The notes under the pieces are model-generated. The model saw only the letters and a list, made by a program, of their open reading frames with translations, was not told the DNA's origin and searched no databases. From Zhengitettix transpicula (taxonomy: Eukaryota > Arthropoda > Insecta > Orthoptera > Tetrigidae): a DNA stretch of 64,000 nt. Below, piece after piece: positions 51,462 to 61,683 of this stretch; the stretch's first letter is position 1; each line of letters opens with the position of its first letter. Location: the NCBI GenBank assembly GCA_037074705.1, contig CM073590.1:224198246-224262245 (forward strand), read 5' to 3'. The position numbers and the translations under genes are program-made.

Positions 51462-51713
51462 TTGTCTAAGTATTACAGAAACGTGTATTCATCCTATAAA
51501 AAGACTGCAATATTGTGGGAAAATCGCTGCGCAATGGACTTCGGGTGTAGACCTACGAAACAATGTGACTCAAAAACTGAAATAACTGCATACGTGAGAA
51601 GCAAGTCACAATCTGATCTGCGGAATTTTTTTTTCAATAAAATTAAGATGGTTCAGCGTGGACGTCACATCCAACATATGATGTAAGTGGACAGCAACTT
51701 TCCGAACACCCTG
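51462..51713 (+). pseudogene. Possible transposase C-terminal remnant with terminal repeat
   Basis: The ORF 51,462-51,686 ends in RGRHIQHMM and stop. Many insect transposases of the Tc1/mariner-like superfamily end in a GGHIEHL-type motif just before the terminal inverted repeat. Twenty-five bases after the stop codon comes ACTTTCCGAACACCCTGTA, the inverse of the TACAGGGTGTTCGGAAAGT type of element end. The rest of the ORF shows no catalytic DDE motif that I can see, and no matching left end was found upstream. Confidence 0.35.
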
Positions 51714-53170
51714 TATTTATTGCGGCTAATGAGTTGTGAAGCTTCTCACCTGGCAGAAAATATTTCTGTTTAACTGTTGGAGCAAAATATTGGAATAATA
51801 AAACAATTATTTATGCTGCTTGAGTTCCTTGAGATTTCTCCCATATTTTCCGAAAGAAGATTTTTTGGAGGAAGATTGAATTAAAATTGCAACTACTGTA
51901 CACAGTCCTTCATTTGATACGGCGAATACGAAATCTTTCCTCGTATTCAGCAGTCGTTAAAAGTTTTCTCTGGAACCAAGGGAAGACGATATGTTCTCGA
52001 GCGGAAGATTCGGTACAACCTTTTACGTTGCTCACTGGGAAAAGTTGACTGCCATCAAGTCACAAGTATGATTTGAATAAGTTAAATCGTGGGAGTCTGC
52101 GGCACCTTCCACGAGAATTCCCGTCTCTTTAGCGTGATTACTCGGTATTTTACGCGAAACTCAAATACGCGAACCGTGGACAACTTTCATACACATTCTC
52201 TTGCAGTTTTCGGACAATGGTACAAATTAATAACAGTACAAAAAGTATGCTGTTGCTGCGAATAAAAAACTAAATCAAATTTTTAATCTCTGAAGTGGTG
52301 TCAATAATTGATTTAGATATTTTCTTCATTTCGTTGAAAAGTAATGAAGTATATTTACTGCCGATGTGGAAACGTGGAAAATGGTCAGAGGAGACGGTTT
52401 TTTTATTCACCGATAACATAAGTTTATTTTTTTTAATGGCTTAAGTGCCATCATATACTTATTTCTGGGTAATAAATTATAGAGTATTTGGTTCTTAAAT
52501 TTTTTTTTCACAGACATACTTAACTGGACTTATAGTAAAAAGTAAAAATTCTCAATTATGATACAAAACTCTTACTCTTATGCACGGTGAAATGATCTGA
52601 GTGACTATTATATATTATAAAATGTTTTCATAAACGAATTTATTGCTAATTCAGTTGCAATTTTTATCTTTACGATTTTATTATTATATTAGAAGACACA
52701 TGAATATTCTTAAATTTCTAGTGATTTTATTCAGATGAATAAAATAAATTGTTTAGTCTGTTTTAATAATAATGAAATGCTGTTACAATTTCTGATTAGC
52801 CCCGAGAATATAAGTTATTAAATATTTGTGAATCTGAAAATGGTTAGAGACATGATCCTATCTGTAAGGTCTTTAAATATTATATAATAATTTTTATGGA
52901 TTTTCTGATAAATAAAATTTGTTAATGAAACGTACTGCTGTAAAATTAATTTGAACCTGAAAAAGAATTTGATGAAGTATTACATTATTTTGATCGTTAT
53001 ACTGATTGAATGAAAATGACAAGAGTCGAAGAACAATTTCTGTAATGTCTTTAACTGTGGAGAAAATGATTACACGTATAATTAAATTAATTTAACAGCT
53101 CATTGGTGTTCATACAACATTTAAAAAGACAATTTCTAAATTTGTAAGTTATAATTCCATAAAAATAAAT
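51714..53170. other. AT-rich, no recognised gene
   Basis: No ORF of note was seen. Confidence 0.4.
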
Positions 53171-53210
53171 GTTCCCGAAGATGGAAATTATTGGTGTTGA
53201 AACGTTAGAA
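53171..53210. repeat. ACGTTTCG-family motif, reverse orientation
   Basis: CCCGAAGATGGAAATTATTG followed by TTGAAACGTTAG has the two blocks of the family in inverse order. Confidence 0.4.
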
Positions 53211-54229
53211 AGGAAATTAATTCCATATTATTTTGTAAGGTAGTTAAAAAGAAAAATGAAACTGAAAACTAAAACTCATATTACCTATCGATTGATTTTA
53301 TTTTATTTTTTTCTGAAAATAAATTGATTTTTGTTGAGTATACGAATTTTGCTTGACATACTTGGAATCTGTAAAAGATTTTTTTTTGTAGATTAAACAT
53401 AATATACTCATGCTGCACTCAATTTGAGTTATTTATTTTATAAAAGTAAGAATATTGATCATCGTTAAATTTTTATCAAAACTCGTCATATTATTCATTT
53501 ATTTATTGTTCATTATAATTTTATGTTTATTAGTTCTGGAAGTAAAACACATTTTAGAATATATAAGACGCTATTGGATTCATGAAACTTCGTGAAGAAA
53601 TACCATTGATGTATAAAGAAAATTTTATGAGACCTAAAACAAAAATTTACGTGTAATCAATCATTTAAATGTGTTTTGACTTTTCTCTATCCCTCAATTT
53701 TTTTTATTCAGATAAATAGGCTTATATCGATTATGTTACATATTAAGAAAGTAGAAATATAAAAATTAAAATTCATTAAAATCTGTTTAACTGTTTTTGA
53801 GTTTTTTTCTTCCTGAAAAACAGTTAGATTGGGGTTTTACTTATATAAATTGAGGATGGACAAAATCTACCACGAAACTATATAGGGAAGTAATAGATTT
53901 AGATCGCACATTAAATAGGAGGTATTCAACTATTTCGTATTACCGTATAAATTTTTCTGCTATTTTAAATTGGAAATTCTAGATATCGAGTCTTGATTCT
54001 GGAAAATTGAAAGCGTGTCTTGAGAGGCTACATTAATCTTGACTTAATTTTTAATGACGAAGTTTCGGGTACTGGGACGATCAAACAACTTTGGATTCTT
54101 ATAATCGGATACAATTACTGATCTTATTATATAAAATGTAATGCAGAGAATATTAAATGAAATGTTTGTTTTAGAATATCAGAATAAATGTCTTTATGTA
54201 TTTTATAAAGGAAAGTAGTAAGTAGTGAG
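53211..54229. other. AT-rich; intron of the gene at 54.2 kb if that exon is real
   Basis: No second exon could be recognised on the minus strand here. Confidence 0.3.
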
Positions 54230-54234
54230 TGTAC

Positions 54235-54360
54235 CGGGTACTCGTCGTAGCGGACGCCGGCCTGGTAGTCGTAGTCGGGGACGAGACGCTCGGGGGCGTC
54301 GTCGTCGTGGGCCAGCGCCTCGGGACCCGCGGTCAGCAGCAGCAGCAACAGCGGCAGCAT
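54235..54360 (-). CDS. Putative first coding exon of a secreted protein
   Basis: The minus-strand ATG at 54,360-54,358 opens a signal peptide: a run of leucines at residues 4-9 after MLP, then TAGPEALA as a likely cleavage region. It is followed by a very acidic, tyrosine-bearing segment (HDDDAPERLVPDYDYQAG, then VRYDEYP). The exon ends at a candidate splice donor, CCG|GTACAC, after exactly 42 codons (phase 0); beyond it the composition turns AT-rich and intron-like. The open frame extends upstream to 54,393, but only through a GTG, so I take the ATG as start. The leucine run is encoded by CTG repeats (CAG on the plus strand). The family is not recognised: acidic tyrosine-rich starts occur in cuticle proteins and in neuropeptide precursors, among others. 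The following exons are not visible. Confidence 0.55.
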
Positions 54361-54410
54361 CGCAAAGCACGACTCACGCCCGACGGCCCGCACTCACGCG
54401 CCTTATAAAA
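54361..54410 (-). promoter_or_regulatory. Possible core promoter with TATA box
   Basis: On the minus strand, GTTTTATAAGG at about 54,410-54,400 lies some 45 bases before the ATG at 54,360. This would put a start site near 54,377 and give a very short leader. On the plus strand the same place reads CCTTATAAAAC, a better TATA box, so transcription in the other direction cannot be excluded. Confidence 0.35.
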
Positions 54411-54690
54411 CTACCCTCGCCCCTCCAGGCCACACGCGACGCCTGCGCTGCGACGCCCCGCGCCGCGCCACAACATAACCACCTACTTCTACTTTAATCA
54501 CATTTACCATCACGATTCCTCTTACGATTTATTTCTCGTCTCAGAGGTGGAAGTCACCAAACTGATGCTGAAATATAGCGGTCGTAGGTATAATTAAGTA
54601 TGGAGGAGGATCTAGTTGACAGGGACATTTCTCTGATACCACTCATAAGTCGTATCATATTTGACCATCGGGAATGCAAAAAATTATTCC

Positions 54691-54708
54691 TTTATTCAAG
54701 GCTTTATT
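54691..54708 (-). terminator. Two polyadenylation signals
   Basis: Minus-strand AATAAA hexamers lie at 54,708-54,703 and 54,696-54,691, about 150 bases after the stop codon of the terminal exon at 54,855-55,064. This is the expected distance for a short 3' UTR. Confidence 0.5.
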
Positions 54709-54854
54709 AAAAAAAATGCACACACTTATTCATATCCGTTACAGGCAAAATTTCCATATACACGAGTGTAGAGAAGTAAGTTCTTACAAAACAATGGAAA
54801 CATAACCTCCTTTCCCTTCTATATAACTCTCCTAACGTTTATCAAACGATAAAT

Positions 54855-55064
54855 TTAGAGGATAACTTTGTCAACGATCAGCTCGTTGTCTGTAATTACT
54901 TCTCCGGTGAGGAAATAAAAAATATTTACACCGTGAAAGACGGTGGGTATTGCAACAACTCGAATTCGACCTCTTTCGGCATCCAATTTCCATAAGTGTT
55001 CATCTTTGTTTTCTCCTGACTGAAGATCGCATTTTTCTTGGAAATGTTTCGTAGGAAACCTCAT
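54855..55064 (-). CDS. Putative terminal coding exon, unknown protein
   Basis: The frame is open for 69 codons on the minus strand and ends in TAA at 54,857-54,855. The reading frame begins right after a TTTAATTTAG acceptor at 55,065-55,066. The residues look like a folded globular segment rather than AT-driven noise: charged and aromatic residues are mixed (KCDLQSGENKDEHLWKLDAE, then RGRIRVVA, then a hydrophobic NIFYFLTG strand). The two AATAAA signals downstream support a real 3' end. The ATG at its start may be internal to the exon or the true start. I do not recognise the family. The gene would end about 300 bases before the next minus-strand exon, which has its own promoter and so is probably a separate gene. 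Confidence 0.45.
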   Translation of the reverse strand: MRFPTKHFQEKCDLQSGENKDEHLWKLDAERGRIRVVAIPTVFHGVNIFYFLTGEVITDNELIVDKVIL

Positions 55065-55084
55065 CTAAATTAAACTTAATTTCA

Positions 55085-55955
55085 AACCTGTTTCTTATCA
55101 CAGATATGTTGATGATATTTTTTTCCATTATTCCTTATATCGATTATATGTTATCTGTTTTTATTGGATACAATCCACATTTACAGTGCACTTTGGGAGT
55201 GTGAACGGAATTACTCTATCAGTTTCTTAGAGGTATCGGTTTCCCATATCCATAATCAGTTATGGTTTAATTCTTTTCACAAACCAAGTTTTTTATCTGA
55301 CCGTCATGTTTTAGAGAAGGTTGCTATTGTTTATAATTTGCTCGACAAAACTATATTATTATCGAATCCTATCCACCATTTTGAAAACTTGAACTATGTC
55401 AAATATATTTTTCTGGCCAACTTCTATCCCATTTAATATATCTCCAATCTCTTAAATTAATTTATGATCTAAACAAAACAATGTAATAAGGAATAATATG
55501 TATAATGAATTCATTGTGTTACCTTTCTGTAGTATGTTGTCATTTCATCTAATACAATTGTTTAAAAATCTACAATGTTCTTTTTTTTCTGTTTTCATCA
55601 AAGGTCACAAAGATCCTATTAGTAAGTCTAACACTAAAAGTGTTGTTTAAAACATTAAGTGTTCAAATTATGACTTTTGTTATATAGAACAAACAAAAAT
55701 AATTTTTAAATACTAGGATTAAAGAACAAAAAACAAAATCCGAACTCCTCATCTTGTAAACACTGTGCAATCACCAAACATTGTATAAAATTTAACCACG
55801 GTCTTGATTTTTACACCACCTCCATTTTAGAAAGTGCACCATGTTATTGGGAAAGATAAATTTCTGAAATGATGTATATTACAAGTACTGTTAATATTAA
55901 ACATGACACAGAAAGTCTCAACAAGTTAAATGATTTTTTGCTTTAAGCTCTTTGG
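55085..55955 (+). pseudogene. PLE remnant: reverse transcriptase end and GIY-YIG (copy 3)
   Basis: This is the longest PLE copy here. HRYVDDIFF at about 55,099-55,125 is the catalytic RT box with both aspartates intact (YVDD at 55,105-55,116). After a frame shift the ORF 55,164-55,436 reads SISFLEVSVSHIHNQLWFN, KPSFLSDRHV and HFENLNYVKYIFLANFYP, the conserved thumb end of PLE reverse transcriptases. From about 55,600 the linker (KDPISKSNTKSVV) leads to KCSNYDFCYIEQTK, the GIY-YIG core, and after a further shift to KFNHGLDFYTTSILE, CYWER and ISEM. LNKLND at about 55,930 closes the domain. It is 5'-truncated just ahead of the YVDD box, with no recognisable RT fingers or palm upstream. Several frameshifts make it inactive. 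Confidence 0.85.
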
Positions 55956-58900
55956 CTCTTTGTTTTTATCTTTTATTTAAGCTTCTTGTTCAATTTCCAG
56001 TCTTGAGTTATTCGCCGTTAGAAATGCAGCTAATCCGCGTAGAAACAACCGGCATTTTTAAATTAACATTCCCTCAGTTTAAGTTCCGTTTTTAAATTTG
56101 TGTGCATAAAGGTCGCTTTAAGAATTATTATTAATCTATAAAATCGAGAATAAACTAAATATTTGTCATTTTTTAAAATTATTATTAATTATTTTAGTTT
56201 TTGAATTAATCGTTCAAAACTCGACGCATAGCTCCATTTATTGTAACGAAATAAAATCATAGTATTCCTCGGCACTGGTTGACTTTGTCATAGATTTTGT
56301 CGATAATTTATGAAGATGTTCATGAGTTTCGATTATCCAACTTCGTATAAACTTCATTAAACCGATTATAAACGGTTCTGTACGCTGGTAAAGATGCGCC
56401 ATTAATTTCATTCAATTCAGCTCTTATTTATTTAAGCATTTTAACATTTAAAATAAGTTTTTATTTAAAAATTATATTTATTTCAAAATAGTTGCTTTCA
56501 CCGATAATAAAAATTTAATCATGTATTGAAAATGTGACAGAATAAACCAGCTTGTTTCCACCCTAGATGCCCCGCTTTTTACATTCTTTCGAGAACTTAT
56601 TGACTGCAATAGTACATGATGGAAAAGTGTACAGCGGGACAGTCGCGTTCGGCATTCTTGTTGAAAAGCGAGTCCCAATTCGCAACCAGCGATGGTCAGA
56701 GAAATATAAATTGGCATGATTCGTCCCAACAAAAATCTGAAAGAGAATTTTGGAAATAATGGGTTAAAGTCTAATTTGTGTGAAATATTTTCAACGTCAG
56801 ATTTAAGTATCGTTACTGCTATAGTAATAAGAAATTAAATAAAATAAAATTTAATAAAAGTAATTAGTTTATTCGTATTTCAAAAATATGTTTCCACTTC
56901 GGGCATCTCACGTGCAAATTTCTGCTATATGTAATCAGTTTTAACAGTTACTCTTGCTGTAACCGCATATATTGGTGTTGATGACAGCTCGAAAGAAAAA
57001 TAAACTTTTAAAGAATTCTTCAAAATCTGGATGCTGGGAAAATAATTTTCATTAAACTTAATTTTTAAGAAAAGTTTAAAATATTGGATATGATTTATTT
57101 GTTGTTTTTTTGCTTAAAATAATTTTGGTGTATAATGCTGGATCTACGTAGATTAACAACAATCGTATCCTGTGAAATTCACGTAAATGTACCATCGTGA
57201 CGCATCGCCTGTCACGGTAACGATCTGAACGCAACTCAATTTTAAATTTCTCGGATAAGTTCGTTCTGCGTTCTTAATTGTCAGATGATTCCGCAATCTT
57301 TGAGGCTATTTGGAATGTTTTCCGAAGTAACAGAATAACAGGAAAACTCTTCCAGAATTTGGCTTTATGATATAAAAATGTTGGTAAACACGTCCCAAAC
57401 ATTATTCGTTTCCAATTTCGGAATCCCGAACATATTATGTAGAATATTACCGTCATGTGTTTCTTTGTTGGTCCTGTGACTTGAATACCAGGCCGCGACC
57501 TCTGAATTGTGAAGTTTGCATGCGTGGTCTGCAGTCAGATGCCAAGAAGTAGTGGCAGGAATGGTTATTACGATTTCAAAATTGGAAAATAATAATAAGG
57601 GTATTTACATATAATACGTAGTTGACCTGATAAACAATACGGACGATCGCAGAGGTAAGCTTGAGGAATTATCGAGCCACCCATGCTTCATGTGGGAGGT
57701 AATCTGGCTGCGCTTAGTCATCAGCGAAAGAGTAGGGAGGCTGGCGATCAACGGTAATTGTGTTCTGGACCACGTAACTCGGCAACAGACACGCACAATC
57801 ACGGTCTCGTCCACGACTGGGCTCCATTTTGGTTTCGAAAAGTTCCTCGTGCTCAAATCGTTCCACCATTTTACTTGAGTTGACAATACGAGGGGCGCTT
57901 CACTACACTTCCCCATTCACAAACCAACTACCAGTGAGTAGCTCTGTACAGTAGCGAGAAAAGGAATTAAGGCATGCCTGCGGAAGTCCTCCATCGATTT
58001 TTCCTCCTATTATTCATATCCTTGCAAAGAATAAATTACATTTTATATTCCTACCAACTTGTGCATACATATTTCCAAAAATCCATCTTAAATTCTTTAT
58101 TTATAAACGAAACGTTAAATATGCAGCGTACATAATTTCAAACTAAGTTGGAACACAGACCAAGTTTACCTTCATGAGAAAAATCTGAAACTGACCTTAG
58201 AAATACCACGGTAAATTCTATTCTTTCATAAACTAATGCAGACTCGGCTATGAGTTTTTGGATGAGGATGTAGTTCTACGTCCGCAGGAGTGTAAGGATT
58301 CACGTACAGTATCTCTAATTATATTTTTTTCAAGGGAAACTGACGATTTTACATGCATGCTTCTGTCCAAAAAAAAAACCCTATCCTTTAGGCTTAATTT
58401 AAAGTTTAAGTAATGAAAATAGATAATTCGAGAAAACAGTTTCTGAATTGTTATTCGGGATAATAAGGATGATTGGTTTTAAAATCAGCAGTGCTCGTAG
58501 AAGGGTATGCAAGAAGATAACGATTATGCTGGGGATACTATGTAGGACATTGGAAATTTAGACCCTATAGATTGTTTTACGGGAGCACAAAACGCGATCT
58601 GTAAGAAACATTTTTACATTGATTTATGATAGACATTTTCTTCGCGTACAGTTCGTATTTCATGATAGAAATCAGTCTCCCAGTGAACGAACGTTTAGGG
58701 TGTGAGGAAAAAAATTCTACGCTATAGATTAGACACACAAACAGGGTACTACGAGATGTTCCAAGGTCAACGAGGACCGAGGAAGGATTTAGTGAAGTTA
58801 AATGTCTGTGTTGCGGATCGTCGAGCAGTAAGACATTACCTGAGGTTGCAAGATTCAGCAACATCTTCGCCACGTATTAAATTTCAAATGAATAAGGTTA

Positions 58901-60259
58901 AAAAGTGAAAACATTTTAACCAAGTTATCCTAATGTTTGTAGAATCAGTATAGGAGCGTTTTACAATATTCCTTAATTTTTATTTTGATGAAGCTAATTT
59001 TCATTTAAAAGGTTAAGTTAATATACTGAATTGTCTGTTTCAGGTCTAGGAAAATCATTTTAAAAAAATTATTCAGCCGCGATACTCTCCGTGAGTTACA
59101 GTATGGGTGACAATTTCAGCTCATAGAATTGTTTCACCCTGTTTCTTGGAAAATAAGGAAAGGTCTAAACGCAAATTCAGACCGTTGCAAAACCAAATTT
59201 GACAAGAAACAAACTGTTAACAGGGAAAGTCACTTCGCGATGTGGAGTCATGTCTTGGCTGCTTGATGACTTAAAATGTCAGGCTTACAAAAAAAAAGCG
59301 CCTTCCACTACAGTCCAATTGAAAGAGAATATCCAAATTACTGCTAATTCTTGGCGAATCACCAGGATAATGTTATTTGGAGAAATAAATTTCCAGAATG
59401 TTTAATATTATTAACAAGGATCTTTTAAATAATTAAAAGTGGTAAACCCCTATAGCGAAGTCTCAAGTACGGTTTCAGGAATTAATATACCAAATAATTG
59501 AAAATATGCATTTTCACTGCAATTTTCTGCATCTAACCTCCCAAAATCTGCAGTCACCAAATAATTTATCGAGATAGATAGTTGAGACGTAGGGGAAATA
59601 TTTGTAATATTTGTTTTGCTTTATTAACGAAGGGTTTTTATGAATTAGTGTATAACAATATTATTTTTGAAATGTCAGCACGGTTTAGCAAACCCCCGAA
59701 ATTTTTGTATACCTGTCCTCTTTAATTAAGCCGTAAAATAAACGTACATTATTTACAGACAGCAGGTTTAGCATAAATGGTGTTGGTGAGTAGTTAATGT
59801 GCTATAAAAAATTTACGGGTGTTAAAAAAAACGTATTAGTGAGCAACTCGACATAGAGCAAAATGTGTCACATCGTGGTATAATAATGTCCCATAGATTT
59901 ATCAAATCATGATTTATAATGTTAATCAATATGGAATCCACTTGTTAAAATATTTTTATCGTATCAGTAGAAGTCTTTGTAAAAGTGCGTAAATAATGGT
60001 AAGTTTTTATCGAAACAAAAATATTTCTATTGGCATATACGTAATAGGAAAAATTTATCATAATGTAAATATACCATCCATTGGCATAATATTTATAACA
60101 GACATGAAACTTATTACATACCTACTTCATGTCTGAGTTTTACAAGTAGTGAATGTTAAAGTTCTTTTTTTAAATATAAATATAAATTATTTATTTCATC
60201 TGATATAATGATCTTCCCCAAAATCCGTAAGTTTGCCTCTAACTTTTGTTTGCATTCCT
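55956..60259. other. No recognised gene; a few exon-like patches
   Basis: Less AT-rich patches at 56,540-56,740, 57,270-57,460 and 57,640-57,880 hold short ORFs on both strands. The minus strand at 57,460-57,270 also shows a protein-like frame broken by two stops. None is recognised. One patch with splice-like borders is listed separately. Confidence 0.35.
56563..56736 (-). other. Possible internal exon, weak
   Basis: On the minus strand a good acceptor (AAATTCTCTTTCAG, ending at 56,737) is followed by 57 open codons in the frame starting at 56,736, ending in TAG at 56,565-56,563. A second frame is also open. A donor-like AAT|GTAAAA lies inside. It could be an upstream exon of the gene ending at 54,855, but with two open frames and no recognisable protein I hold it only as a possibility. 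Confidence 0.15.
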
Positions 60260-60819
60260 GTTTTTTTTCCTTTTATTTTTAGGGCAACAGGCTACATGAG
60301 GGTAATCCACATTGGGCAACTCCCCTTTAATAGCATAGGAAGGGATTTGAAAGGAGGGGTGCGGAAGGGTAGAGGAAGGTAGCCAAGGGTTAACTAGGGC
60401 CCCCGGGCTGTATTTTAAGGATCCTACCCGGCATTCGTCTAAAGAAATGCAGGAAAAACTTGCATCAGGTAGGTCGGGCATTGAGTACTTGTCCCACGCC
60501 CTTCCGATAGCGGGAGAGGAGTTTTCTGTGGGGACGCAGCATTCCATTCTCCGTGCCTCGACCAGTTTAGGAGGCAGCTGGCCGACTATTCCAATGGGAA
60601 TAGCGGACAACTCTTACCGTATGCCCAAGGTCTGCCACCCCGGAACATACACCTCTCAGAACAGGCCGAGGTGCCTCGGCTTGTGGGAACCTTAGTTCAA
60701 AAACGGGGAGGAAAAGGCATCCCCAAAGGTAGCCCCTTCGTATCTCTCCTAAAAGCTTCTGCCTGCGAGAGAATATCCCTCGCAGGTACTGCCTGCGAGA
60801 GAATAGCCCTCGCAGGCTG
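60260..60819 (-). mobile_element. GC-rich retroposon, copy I, full length (about 560 bases)
   Basis: On the minus strand it begins with two 30-base hairpin units (60,761-60,819, GCCTGCGAGAGAATA...CCCTCGCAGG on the plus strand) and ends CATGTAGCCTGTTGCCCTAAAAATAAAAGGAAAAAAAA. TTGCATTCCT at 60,250-60,259 and TTGCATTTCT at 60,821-60,830 form a probable 10-base target-site duplication with one mismatch. Its length agrees with copy F. A small deletion relative to other copies keeps a 123-codon sense ORF open through to the A-rich tail (60,239-60,610); other copies stop this frame earlier, so I do not call it a gene. Confidence 0.9.
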
Positions 60820-60830
60820 CTTGCATTTCT

Positions 60831-61398
60831 CCTTAAGCCTTGCATCATTTAATTGGAGAAGAACGAATTTCGACTGTTTATAATTTTCATCAAATCTTTC
60901 AAACTTTGTCATTTATTACACGTATGTGTCTCGAAAGTAAAGTTATTTAATCGTATTTGAGAACAAAATAATAAGGTTTAGTTCATCTGGTTCCGAAACC
61001 ACTGTTCCGAGAAATTTTATTTGCACCTTCACGTGTATTAAATTAGACAAATATATCCGTCAAACAGTTCAATTAATATCGGAAATTAATTTCACTACTC
61101 GTAATAAAATATTGGCAAAAATTATTTAGAAATAATGACTGTGCTATATCACATACCTTAAAAAAATTTAAATATTTTCTTCGTAAATTATTTTGGCATA
61201 ACGCATGCATTTCCAAAAATATACGTTGGCATGACATACAACCACAAAATCGACGGTTATTCACAGATTATTCACCCTCACGCATCTCTTGTCGTATTGC
61301 ATCATAGCTGGGTAAAGGGCGGTGGCATCACGATCGCGGTGCTTGATGTTCAATAAACTCGTTTTAATTTGCGATGTGCAAATTATCTCTCGAGAAAT
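60831..61398. other. AT-rich, no recognised gene
   Basis: A short ORF at 61,073-61,264 (minus) is unrecognised. Confidence 0.4.
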
Positions 61399-61683
61399 TT
61401 ATAGTACTGATTTTTGTGAAGATTTCAGAAGGGTTTCCAGAAATTCTTCCTTTGAGATTGACCGTGCTGTTTCTGTTTGTACTTCATACAAAGAGTATAC
61501 GCTGAAGTCAGACTCAAACATCATAGCGTCACGGTGCTTAAAACTGACTTTGAACACAGAGAATGCTTTGTTCTGAAAACAGTCATTGATTTCCAGATAA
61601 GGAAAATCGTTTGGAAAACGTGCAACGTTCCGGTAGCTGGCGGCTCCATCCTCATATTTGTAAATCACTGCGGTTATTATCAC
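61399..61683 (-). CDS. Protein-like orphan ORF, perhaps an exon
   Basis: The frame is open for 94 codons on the minus strand and ends in TAA at 61,401-61,399. Its composition is less AT-rich than the surroundings. The sequence looks like a real protein: EDGAASYRNVARFPNDFPYL, then VFKVSFKHRDAMMFESDF, then TETARSISKEEFLETLLKS. Candidate acceptors GATAATAACCGCAG (about 61,669) and GACTGTTTTCAG lie near or inside its 5' part. Two plus-strand ORFs overlap it, so it is not proven. No family is recognised. It could be a terminal exon of a host gene or a decayed copy of one. Confidence 0.3.
   Translation of the reverse strand: MIITAVIYKYEDGAASYRNVARFPNDFPYLEINDCFQNKAFSVFKVSFKHRDAMMFESDFSVYSLYEVQTETARSISKEEFLETLLKSSQKSVL

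Larger units (their letters stand above)
54230..54480. other. GC- and CpG-rich island
   Basis: This is the only long stretch of the window that is strongly GC-rich and dense in CpG outside the retroposon copies. It coincides with the candidate first exon and its upstream region. Sequence on both sides returns at once to AT-rich background. Confidence 0.8.

Noticed and set aside
54225..54497. Arginine- and alanine-rich plus-strand ORF of 90 codons
   Set aside because: It is the complement of the GC-rich signal-peptide exon on the minus strand; the composition follows from CpG-rich DNA.
55129..55150. YIDY-like reading just after the YVDD box as a mutated catalytic motif
   Set aside because: The intact RYVDDIF motif lies 30 bases upstream in the right place, so the later string is chance.
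60239..60695. Overlapping ORFs on both strands in retroposon copies, such as 123 codons in copy I
   Set aside because: Frames are open on both strands because the element is GC-rich; the sense frame is stopped or shifted in sister copies, so there is no sign of a conserved protein.
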